From: Acanthosepion lycidas
Lineage: Eukaryota; Mollusca; Cephalopoda; Sepiida; Sepiidae
Assembly: GCA_963932145.1 (NCBI GenBank)
Contig: OZ010613.1
Span: 42,823,321 to 42,887,320, forward strand
Length of the DNA stretch: 64,000 nt
Reading direction: 5' to 3'
A program made the translations under genes and the position numbers. Shown here in pieces: positions 55,763 to 64,000 of this stretch. Each line of letters begins with the position of its first letter. Within the stretch, counting starts at the first letter, position 1. The notes under the pieces are model-generated. The model saw only the letters and a list, made by a program, of their open reading frames with translations, ran no database searches and was not told where the DNA came from.

Positions 55763-56269
55763 TTATGAATAAAAATGACAATAGGAAAACTAGTAATTGC
55801 TGACGCGTTTCGTTCAATGTGGACTTTATCAAAGCAAAATACGAAATGAATTGAAATTAATTGAACAAGGTAACTAATAAAAACAAAAACAATGTTCCTA
55901 GCAACTGGAATGTAGAGAAACACTATTTTCATATTGTTAACTTAAAATAACGTCAGTATTTGTCACGTGGAGAGTATTGTCATATCTGTGTTGATGTATT
56001 CAACCATTTTCTTTTGATTTTATGAATCTGTTGTGTACATTTGTTTGTGAGAGCAGTAATTTTGTTAAGAAAGGTGAAATGGGGGAAAAAACCTGGGCGT
56101 AGATTAATATTTGGGTAATATTCTATGGCAGCACTCTCTAGAATTTTCCTTCTGAGTGAGTTATTTGCTTTTATTAATCCCAAAGTGCTCAATCTAAAAC
56201 CAGATTGATTATTGATTAAAATTAAATTAAAAAAAAAACAGACAGCCTTAAGGGTCCATTGTTTATATA
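55609..56269 (-). mobile_element. Penelope-like element fragment inside inverted repeats
   Basis: Arms 55609-55700 and 56176-56269 are near-perfect reverse complements (aaacaatggacccttaaggc; caatctggttttagattgag). Between them, on the minus strand, a 70-codon frame (55980-56192) has RRKILESAAIEYYPNINLRP, like the C-terminal part of a GIY-YIG endonuclease, followed downstream by a 3' region with gaaacgcgtcagcaattact. The GIY-YIG and Penelope assignment is inference from these motifs; no reverse transcriptase is present. Confidence 0.55.
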
Positions 56270-56419
56270 GTATGAAACACTGTCACCTGTGGGTGCTGAC
56301 TTCAATATCCACTTTGTTTATATATTCCTTAAGTGATTCTCTTCCAGGATGAGGTTGAACATGAATTGTTTTAGATCCTTTTAGTACTTTTAGCTACCAT
56401 AAGACATTAACAAAATGTG

Positions 56420-56700
56420 ACCCAATGGACAAAAGCATTGGTTGATTAAGTCTAAAAGTGACTTGGCCCAAAGAGTTGTGAGTTCAATCCCTGGTCTCAG
56501 CGAAGAGAAGAAAAACTTAACTAAAACTGGTATATTTAAAGGCATCATACATGGAATTAGAGCAATCTATTCCTGTGGACTAAATAAAGATTTCGGTTTG
56601 AAATTCCAACAAATATCACCTGAAGAAGGTGAGTGTAGAATGGCCGAAATGTTGTTAATGTGAGAATAAAGATGACAACAATCCAAACCATGTAAATAAA
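56420..56700 (+). mobile_element. Family C SINE (plus), single
   Basis: B box GTGAGTTCAATCCCTGG at about 56479, then actaaataaagatttcggtt, ctgaagaaggtgagtgtaga, tggccgaaatgttg and the tail ataaagatgacaacaatcca. No inverted partner adjoins this copy. Confidence 0.82.
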
Positions 56701-56973
56701 ACATTTGTTCATGCATTAATATAAAAGAAGAAAATAGAATGAGAATGCATCTATAATTTTAGCCTCTTTTTTATTTTATTCATTGTTACTTATTAGTGTT
56801 CAAATATTCTTTTGTCACACATCAGTTTGTAGTGGATTTTATCTGTTGCTTTAAATATTGTCATCACCTATCAGGTTGTGACACTTTCTTTTGGTTTTTG
56901 CATAGTTGTTAAATATATTCAGTATGTTTGTACTTCTATGGAATTTTATTAATGTGAGTTTTTTTTTTTTTTT
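56701..56973. other. Presumed intron
   Basis: AT-rich, ending in a T-run next to the family A target site. Confidence 0.5.
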
Positions 56974-56986
56974 TAATCTTTTTGGT

Positions 56987-57461
56987 CATCCTGGGTATGA
57001 CAAACTACATCTGTGTCCTGGGTATGACGATACATCCAACAGCAAGGCGTCTGATCAGGAGGTTTTGAGGGGTGTGGAACCATCTCTTAATTGCTGGTGT
57101 TCCCACGTCCACCCTGACCCGGGGTGGTAGCACCTGTTAGAGTCCCAGCTATGGGCAAATAGTTAACACCCAAACTTGTGTAAAAATAGGTTTTAATACC
57201 AGAAATACTTTGTAATAAAAAATTATTACCAGCAATAACTTTTAAAGGAAAAATTATCAGCAATACTTAAAAAAAAAAAAAAAAATACCAGCAATATAAA
57301 CAGTTATATATTCTTTTAAAAAAATGACCAGCTATAGATTTCTTCAAGGAAAAATATTCCCAAAAATAGATTTTTGAAGAAAAACATATTACCAGCAATA
57401 AAGATTTTGTCAGCATTAAATAACCCATTGAGGTTGATATGCCGTAAACTAAACCAAACCA
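56987..57461 (+). mobile_element. Family A VNTR-SINE, copy 14, with 13-bp TSD
   Basis: Duplicated head start, full head (ggggtggtagcacctgttag), about six array units, tail (ggttgatatgccgtaaacta), and AAACC end. The exact duplication TAATCTTTTTGGT lies at 56974-56986 and 57462-57474. Confidence 0.94.
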
Positions 57462-57551
57462 TAATCTTTTTGGTTAAGATTTCTAATAGTTCATCATCTT
57501 TTACCTTTTACATGGTATATTCTTATCAGATTTCTTCTGTTTGTTTTAAAT

Positions 57552-57738
57552 TCAGAGTTGTTCTTGTCAACTGGTTACCAATTACAGCTAGAGAGCCCAG
57601 TCTGTTCTACTATTTAACTCGTAGCTAGAGGGGAAGTGATAATGGTCTTTGTGAATATAATGAATTCTAATGGAATTTGAACTTGCCTAGCTGATGTCAC
57701 ATTCTCAGCTGGTATCCATTACACCACCCTCACTTTGA
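57552..57738 (-). mobile_element. Family B SINE (minus), copy 8
   Basis: Minus sense: gtgtaatggataccagctga head, B box AAGTTCAAATTCCA, then body with gagttaaatagtagaacaga. Confidence 0.75.
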
Positions 57739-58682
57739 ACTACACACACACACACACACATATATATAAATCCATGGATAAGTAATCCAAGTGAATCTTA
57801 ACATAAAACTGATCCCCAAAGCTCAATGTATTTATTACAGTGCATATATAAATAAATTACATATCAATGAAACTCAAAAATATCCCATCTATATGGCCAT
57901 TTCACGCCGCAATAAATTAATCTTAGAAGGTTTTTTTCTCTCTTTTTTTTCTTCCCTTTTTTTTCTCTTTCCTCCCTTGTAATTTTTTTTTCTCTTACTT
58001 TGTCAACTTTCCCTTCCTCTTCTTTCCTTTAAGCTTCCTTTTTATTTTTCATTTATCTTCAAACCCTTTGGTTTTGATAAACCTCAGAAAATTAATTTCT
58101 TGCAGGGTGAAATGGCCATACAAATGAGGTACTTTTGAGTTCCATTTATATATATATATATATATATATATACACGCACACACACACACATCTGTTATTC
58201 TTAACTGCTAAATATATGTAGATGAAATACGTAATTTTAAGCTTTTTAGGATACTTACATGATCTCACAACTCACCTCCACCCTCTCAAGCTAATCTGAT
58301 GATAGCTTTGTCACCTTGATAGGTAAATTTTACTGTCAATTACTCATTGCTAATTGAGTGTACTACTCAAGCTTCAAGTGGGAAGATATTTTTCGTAACT
58401 TTATTAAAAAAATAAAAACAAAAAAGACTTTGCTGAAGGAAACTGTAGGCGGCATTGTCCAAAATGTGTCATCAGCAAAAACATAATACAAAAATAAAAA
58501 ATTCACTCATTCAAAAAACTCACCTCAAAAATCATAGGTTATATCTCAATAGTGAAATTGTTATTAATCAATTACTTTCTGCTCTTTGTGATTAAAAACA
58601 CTGATCAGTATATTTGTCTTAATAACTGGTAAATAACAATGATTAGATATAAAAATAACAAGGTAAATTTGTGGCTTACGGC
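57739..58682. other. Presumed intron with CA, TA and pyrimidine tracts
   Basis: (CA)n at about 57743, pyrimidine-rich 57930-58070, (TA)n(CA)n at 58146-58190. No gene recognised. Confidence 0.5.
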
Positions 58683-58900
58683 TGAAAGCATGAAGCACCC
58701 AGTGAGGATCGAACTCACTATTCAGTTGTAAGTGAGGCAAGCTTGCTAATCATTACATCATGTCGAAGTGACCAATGATTTTCTGTGCATTGCTTAGATG
58801 TGGCACAAGGATGAAAGTGTAGGGCATTGAAATCCTTACTTGGTCGTAATTAATCTAGTGAGACAAACTTGCCAACCATTATATCACATTGAATTGTCCA
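58683..58900 (-). mobile_element. tRNA-derived SINE (minus), two heads in tandem
   Basis: Minus sense head 1: gatgtaatgattagcaagct (A box) and B box GAGTTCGATCCTCACTGG at 58690-58760. Head 2 near 58855-58895 (gatataatggttggcaagtt) is a second, shorter copy. Not a tRNA gene: no acceptor stem or CCA. Confidence 0.65.
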
Positions 58901-58902
58901 TG

Positions 58903-58906
<4 letters not shown>

Positions 58907-58952
<46 letters not shown>
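58907..58952. repeat. (TA)n microsatellite
   Basis: TA run between the tandem SINE heads and a family C copy. Confidence 0.95.
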
Positions 58953-58954
<2 letters not shown>

Positions 58955-59181
58955 TGATGATAAACTACACCTGACAGGACTCAAAGAGTGTGAGTTCAAT
59001 ACCCGATTAAGGCCAGAGCGTACAATGGCAGAAACGGTGTAATAAATATAGTGACAAAGATGAGGACAATAGTCCGAATAATGTAAATTGTATACATAAT
59101 ACATCATCTCAGAAATTATAGACATTTACAAGGTTATCAATGGTAACGTGATTTTTGAAACACCCTGTAGTTTATCATCAT
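58953..59181 (+). mobile_element. Family C SINE within short inverted repeats
   Basis: Family C (gtgagttcaatacccgatta; aagatgaggacaatagtccg; tcagaaattatagac). The segment is bounded by ATGATGATAAACTACA (58954) and its reverse complement near 59181, a sequence also found at the start of family A heads. Confidence 0.6.
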
Positions 59182-59711
59182 ACCCACAACTTTTGTCATT
59201 TTTTTTTTTTTTTTTTTCTTTTTTTTTAATAGAAATATAATAACTTATTTGGGGGTGTGAGATTTTATTATCTAGCATGTTGATCATTTTATAAGTAAAT
59301 ATTTATAATAGTATAGTTTTGCATCTTCCATGTGACTAGTTAATTTATGTCTAATCAACAAAAGAAAACAAACTAAAGTGAATATTCTCTAAGAGTGCTA
59401 ATCCGATAATTTTTATCAGCAGTTATGAGAAAATGTAGTAAACTTCTACTTAGACGTGTTTTGCCAATTAATTACTGTCATGAGAAAAATGGATTTTAAC
59501 AAAATCTACATTAGCAAAACAAAACATGATTCACATTAATCATATAAATGTTTGATTTTTCATTGAACTGTGTCATTTTAGAAACAATATTTTGAGTAAT
59601 TTCAACTGAGTAGATATAAATTACCAGTGCTTATGTCTTCTTTAAAACTCTTTTTCTTCTTCCCATCCCTCTTTGCTGGGGGTTGGGGATCATGGACAAT
59701 TATTATGATTT
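59182..59711. other. Presumed intron
   Basis: Long T-runs 59199-59228; otherwise AT-rich with nothing recognised. Confidence 0.5.
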
Positions 59712-59866
59712 AGAATTTAGAGTTGTCCTTCTCCTAGATTGCTTGCCAGCCATGGCTCAGAAGCCCATTCTGAGGGAAGAAGAGTTGGATTCTTATGGAT
59801 ATTTGCTTATAAGTGAATATAATAAACTCAGCTATGGTTTCTTATTCTAAATTGCCACCCATGAAA
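59712..59866 (-). mobile_element. Family B SINE fragment (minus), copy 9
   Basis: Minus sense of ccagccatggctcagaagcc ... tatggatatttgcttataag resembles the family B body (tatgcaaatatcc...). The head is diverged, so the call is moderate. Confidence 0.45.
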
Positions 59867-59954
59867 CCACCTACACATCCTTTTGTCTATGATTCTCATT
59901 GGTATGAGGGGGTGATGTGGGTGGGTTCTGAATCCTCTTTTGACCATTACTCAG

Positions 59955-60032
59955 AAACTGATGACTGAGCTGCAGCTCATCCAATCACAACATGTGGATG
60001 AAGCTGTTGACCACTTGAAAGATTGTCACTAA
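59955..60032 (+). CDS. Candidate alternative terminal exon of the coiled-coil gene
   Basis: After a plausible acceptor (cctcttttgaccattactcag) comes an open frame of 25 codons and TAA: KLMTELQLIQSQHVDEAVDH then LKDCH. Its phase 0 entry matches the phase 0 exit of exon 28662-28744, and the joined heptads would run on smoothly from EEHKKLIE. Base composition is richer than the intron around it. Read as an exon, it would end the protein early. No good donor is visible inside it. An AATAAA lies about 740 bp downstream near 60775. A decayed exon or a chance open frame remain possible. Confidence 0.38.
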   Translation, partial: KLMTELQLIQSQHVDEAVDHLKDCH

Positions 60033-60439
60033 GATGTCCCAGTTTTAAAATCGGTGATATTTTTTTTCCTTGACATACTGCCAACCAATGCCAACAATCT
60101 CTGTCTACCTGGAATTATAATGCCTAAAATTAGAATAATCTTATATGCCATCAAATACAGATTTTGCCAAATAGTGTAAAAAATACTCTTTAGTTAACTT
60201 GGAGACAAAAGATCATTTAAAATAATCTCTCTAGATTATATAGGCTTCACATAAGCTTCAAATTGTTCACTCATACAGAGGATGCATTGAAATATTTTTT
60301 TAACATTAACACACACACATACACACACATTGATTTTTGATATTAAAAAAATTTTCTATGATTCAGTGGTAATTTCTACTCTTAACCTGTTTGTTTCTAA
60401 GTGTATTTTTCAATATTGTAACTCCTGTATTGTCATCTA

Positions 60440-60565
60440 CAGACTGTTTCTCTGTATCACAGCTCATCAGTATGGCTAGACATCAGATTGCCTTAAGCCT
60501 GGATTGAAACCTGACTGATTTGGTATCAGTCGGAGATTCTACTCCTGAGCTATCAGCCCCTGGTA
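60440..60565 (-). mobile_element. tRNA-like SINE head (minus)
   Basis: Minus sense: GATAGCTCAGGAGTAGAATC (A box region), a foldable anticodon-arm-like ctgataccaaatcag, and B box GGTTTCAATCCAGGC. Acceptor stems do not pair, so I treat it as a SINE or pseudo-tRNA. Confidence 0.55.
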
Positions 60566-60573
60566 GAGAGGAA

Positions 60574-60790
60574 GGCAGATTTTTATGTACTTATTCTTCG
60601 GATATGCACACCAGTGACCGAGAGGGCTCAATTCATAGAAGAGCTTTGCAGTATTAGCAGTAGCAGTCACTGTTTGCAAATTCGCACTTTCTCTCAAGAG
60701 TGCCTGACTGGAATTATATTTTTTGGTGGCGTATATGTTGTCATCTATGCAAATTTTTATGTACTTATTCTTTGAATAAACACACTAGTA
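60574..60790. repeat. Direct repeat pair, 175 bp apart
   Basis: 60574-60615 and 60749-60790 share tttttatgtacttattctt and the flanking cacac.agt. They bracket a 133-bp block just 5' of the tRNA-like head. Origin unknown. Confidence 0.6.
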
Positions 60791-62057
60791 TCAAGTTTTT
60801 AAAAAGATAAATAAACAAAAAAAAAAAAAAAGAAGTCTTCCTTAAGTATTAAAATAGCTTTATTTCCATACAGATCAATATGTACATTGTGTGGTATGCA
60901 TCAATCTTCAGAGACCATAGGCCTGCTTGGATGTTTTTGTGTGTGAGATTCAGCTAACAATGGTATTATTGCATTGTAGGTGAAGTGACGCTGGAGTGAC
61001 CTCTTCAGGGCACAAACATGGTCAGGATTTTTTTTCTATGGGAGATCAACAGTTGCCTATGCAGCACATCTCTCTTCTCCTGGTATCAATGTTGTCTGAT
61101 AGAAGGGCAGGGGCTGATACATCTTGGCACCAGCTTTGTTGCATTTGTGAGGATGAGAGTTGTCATGTCATCAACAGAAATTTCTTTTGTCTCTATTCAT
61201 GAAAGCATTACCTCTTCAAAAGAGTAACATACTATATCATGATAGGATGCAGTGCTCTTTCAAAAAACTAAATCTTCTGAACACTAGAAGTATATATAGT
61301 TCACTTTATCACACAAATCAAATTCATCAAGAAAATCAGTCATTTATGAAGTTACTTCAATTTCTGGATGGAGTATATATGTTAAGTTGGAAATTTTAAG
61401 TTAAATTTTCTAATTAGTTTCTCAATCAAGAGAGATAATCACTTGGGATAGGAAAGATTTATTAAATTTAGATAAAAATAACATTAAAACGGATTTCAAA
61501 ATCAATGTTAAGTGCATATAAGATTTACCCTATTAAACTGTATTTTTTTTTTTTTGTTTTGTTTTTTTTTTTTTTAAGTATTTCTTTAATTTTCTTTTTT
61601 TTTTTTATAATTTTATATTTCAATATTGACAATTGATATTTATAAATCTTTAAACCTTCATAAAAAAAAAATCTCAAGTAAAAAATTATTTTTTCTTCAG
61701 CTGTGGAATTATAGCAATTCTTATAAAAATTGCTGACTTGCTAACTGTTTGAGTTTAAAAATACAGCATTAATATTTTAAATGTGATTAAAAACTAAAAT
61801 AAAAAGTATTCTGTGCTTCATCTTGACGAATTTTAATTTCTAATGTTTCGGCAAATGGCAGCACATTTGCACCTGTTTTAAATCTGATGTACTTTGTTCA
61901 TTTCATTAATTTTATTATTTTTGTTTCTCCTTATATTCTTGAGATTCTTCTTAATATAATGATAATAATGTAATTTTTATTTTAGGTTTATTCTATCTGC
62001 CTGTCTGAGAAATAAATATTTGAATATATTTTTTCAGGCTTTATTGTATTTAAAATA
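60791..62057. other. Presumed intron, no gene recognised
   Basis: Three overlapping small frames at 60996-61399 show no recognised domain. Long T-runs lie at 61540-61605. Nothing else is supported. Confidence 0.45.
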
Positions 62058-62156
62058 TTAGGTTGGTGCAAAAATAATGATGTAATGTTGTTTTTTGACG
62101 TATTTTTTAACGTCAAAAAACAACATTATTACGTCATTATTTTTGCAACAACCTAA
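62058..62156. mobile_element. Palindromic mariner MITE, copy 3 (99 bp)
   Basis: Same TTAGGTTGGTGCAAAAATAA start and inverted end, TA at 62056-62057 and 62157-62158. The stem is longer than in copies 1 and 2, with tgatgtaatgttgttttttg and a short loop. Confidence 0.92.
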
Positions 62157-62250
62157 TATTTTATTGAAATTGGACATATTTTATAAGCAATTTACATCTT
62201 TTTTTTTTTGTGTGTGTGTGTGTGTATACATACATACATACTTACATATA

Positions 62251-62291
<41 letters not shown>

Positions 62292-62791
62292 GCACACAGA
62301 CACATATATTACTTTAAATATTACTTTTAGTGGATGCCTGTATTTGAGTAGGTGTTCCGGTTGTCTTAAACAATATTTATTTCATCTACAGCCTACACAG
62401 TGGTTTCTTCTTGAAAGGGCAATGCAGGTTTGAATCCTGGTGGAAGGAAAATTTTCTTTTATAAGTTTTTCTGAGTGTGCAGACTGCTTAACAAAATAAA
62501 TACTGTTTAAAATAAAACAAAGCATCTACTCCACTACAACTTTAACCCTAAAAATAATGCTTGAAGTAATTAAAAAAAAAAATGTCAGATTGAAAAAAAA
62601 AAAAGAAGATAAAATCAATTATCATCAAGCAGGAAATTTAATTACTGATTAAGCCAAATTGGTAGAACTAAAAGTAGCAGTCTGATTGGTTTTGTAAAAA
62701 CTTGATGTCTTAAATTGTTCTATATTTTCTTTTTTAAATTGATCGCCTTTTCATTAATTTAACAGTTTATTGTTTGTTTTCAAAATTTCGA

Positions 62792-62824
<33 letters not shown>

Positions 62825-63073
62825 GAACTATATATATATATATATATATTACTGATGTAAGCATCTTAATACTAAAAATGAGGGAAAATATCTAAGGAAC
62901 TTTTTGGGCCAATCCTTTATCAGTGATCAAGTGTTGGCAAAGACTCTATATATACACACACACACACACACAATTCACAACAGCAATAAGGAAGATTCTT
63001 GTTGATAACATTAGCATCTTATATAGGTCTGGTTACCAATGACATCTTGCTGCACAAGAGGCCCTTCACATAA
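62157..63073. other. Presumed intron with (GT)n(TA)n and long A/T runs
   Basis: Compound tract 62210-62290; T-run 62791-62819; (TA)n 62829-62848. The 112-codon frame at 62095 starts inside the mariner hairpin and crosses microsatellite, so it is not a gene. Confidence 0.5.
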
Positions 63074-63074
63074 C

Positions 63075-63360
63075 TGTCCTGGGTAAGATGATAAACTACG
63101 TCCAACAGCAAGGCCTCTGATCAGGAAGTTTTGAAGAGCCTGGAACCACCTCTTAATTGCTGGTGTTTCCAGGTCTGCCCTAACCTGGGGTGATACCACC
63201 TGTTAGGGTCCCAGCTATGGGCAAATAGTTAACCCCGAAACTAGGGTAAAAAACACTATGAAAGTGTAAAAAAAATGTGAGAATATCAGAAAAAAAAAAA
63301 AAAAAAAAATGCACAAAATTTTCCTTGTCTGTCATGTTCAACAATACATTTTTGAAAACT
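63075..63360 (+). mobile_element. Family A VNTR-SINE, copy 15 (3'-truncated)
   Basis: Single head in good condition (tgtcctgggtaagatgataa through ctatgaaagtg), then an A-run and one array-like unit (caacaatacatttttgaaaa). The tail is missing. Confidence 0.8.
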
Positions 63361-63652
63361 TACTGCCCAAATATATATATAAGTGAAAGAAGAAATATAG
63401 TTTAAAGGTGTGCTATATTTATGGGGTAAAGTGCTCAATATCAGAGATAGAGCATATGTAAATATAAAAGTGAACATTGAAGTCCACATGCAGAGATGAC
63501 AGGCCTGATAATTGTGTCTAGCATGAAACACGCTGTTGCCTCTGAGTGTTGACTTCAATGTTCACTTTATACACACACACACACAAAAGTTTAGCCACAT
63601 GCACTGTTAGATGAAAATTAATTTTATTCTTTTTCCACTTGTGTTTTTGCAG
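63361..63652. other. 3' end of the large intron
   Basis: Contains a short dispersed phrase (tcaatatcagagatagagca; cctctgagtgttgacttcaa) also seen near 53.6 and 55.2 kb, a (CA)n run at 63568-63585, and the acceptor at 63652. Confidence 0.55.
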
Positions 63653-64000
63653 GTGATCTCCAAAGAAGCAAATCAAAGAGATCAGTTTTCCGGTTACCAA
63701 AATCCCACCCAGCCAGCTCTGCATGCAGCCGACTCTCTTGAGTTTCTTGACTCAACTGCCAATGCAAACCATGAGGGTCAGTCGAGTCGCTTGGCGATGT
63801 CAATGTCTGACGATAGTATCTGTAGGTGCTTGGAGGAACAGAAGGAAGAAATCATGCTCCTTCGTTCAAAGATTCTTAAGGAATATGAACAGCTGCTGAA
63901 GGCTAGGACTGATTCCATGGTTATCGAGTCCCGTGGAGATATCAGTCGGTTGCAGGATGAAATAGAAGCTCTTCAAAGGCAGTATGAAATCCAAATTGCC
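63653..64000 (+). CDS. Exon of the coiled-coil gene, running off the window
   Basis: The acceptor is a pyrimidine-rich cttgtgtttttgcag. The exon enters at phase 0, directly continuing KKLIE with VISKEANQRDQ, and stays open for 116 codons to the last base. It has two parts: a Ser/Asn/Asp-rich, probably disordered stretch (residues about 10-60, with SMSDDSICRC), then renewed coiled coil (CLEEQKEEIMLLRSKILKEY and SRLQDEIEALQRQYEIQIA). A Ser-rich linker between coils is common in centrosomal and Golgi scaffolds. No donor or stop is reached, so the exon is partial. No catalytic motif is visible, and the AKAP9/pericentrin comparison is tentative. Confidence 0.9.
   Translation, partial: MISKEANQRDQFSGYQNPTQPALHAADSLEFLDSTANANHEGQSSRLAMSMSDDSICRCLEEQKEEIMLLRSKILKEYEQLLKARTDSMVIESRGDISRLQDEIEALQRQYEIQIA

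Noticed and set aside
63653-64000. Firm naming of the host gene as AKAP9 or pericentrin
   Set aside because: Coiled-coil composition is not specific; a profile or orthology search would be needed, so no symbol is given.

Overview
The window looks like a stretch of a cephalopod (octopus-type) genome. It is very AT-rich, crowded with (TA)n, (CA)n and homopolymer tracts, and has very few coding exons in tens of kilobases. It is saturated with short retroposons whose heads resemble the tRNA-derived SINEs known from octopuses. The species cannot be fixed from the sequence alone.

The only host gene I can support lies on the + strand. Three confident exons join in frame: 26081-26330, 28662-28744 and 63653-64000 (running off the window end). 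They encode part of a long, charged, heptad-rich coiled-coil protein. A centrosomal or Golgi scaffold of the AKAP9/pericentrin kind is possible, but the paralogue is not proven. Two further GC-richer open segments with splice-like edges lie in the roughly 35 kb intron: 35683-35811 (a possible in-frame cassette exon) and 59955-60032 (a possible alternative last exon, in frame with exon 28662-28744 and ending in a stop). Everything before 26081 is probably intron of the same gene.

The rest is a dense mosaic of mobile elements. Family A (about 15 copies) is a retroposon with a fixed head, a variable internal tandem array and a conserved 3' tail ending in (AAACC)n. Seven copies have convincing target-site duplications. 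Family B is the tRNA-derived SINE head typical of octopus. Family C is another tRNA-derived SINE, repeatedly found as head-to-head or tail-to-tail inverted pairs. Family D is a 5S rRNA-tRNA chimera whose 3' tail resembles that of family A. LINE remains come from jockey/CR1-like elements: several C-terminal and 3' end fragments, and one fragment with the YADD core at 46.1-47.3 kb. DNA transposons include two hAT MITEs with 8-bp target duplications, three palindromic mariner MITEs, and a decayed transposase with a Tc1/mariner-type HNxHxW block at 48.0-49.1 kb. A Ty1/copia fossil with both LTRs fills about 10.76-16.76 kb on the - strand and carries later insertions. A Penelope-like fragment inside 92-94 bp inverted repeats sits at 55.6-56.3 kb.

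Tandem repeats are prominent. A nearly perfect 28-bp array (about 29 copies, 42371-43178) and a roughly 33-bp array (38393-39085) both sit beside copies of the same dispersed repeat (family J). Layered insertions (SINE in SINE, SINE in copia, MITE in SINE, SINE in MITE) give a relative chronology. The most notable items are the VNTR-bearing SINE family, the 5S-tRNA chimera, the inverted SINE pairs, the mariner hairpins and the candidate alternative exons. Family letters are labels used only here.
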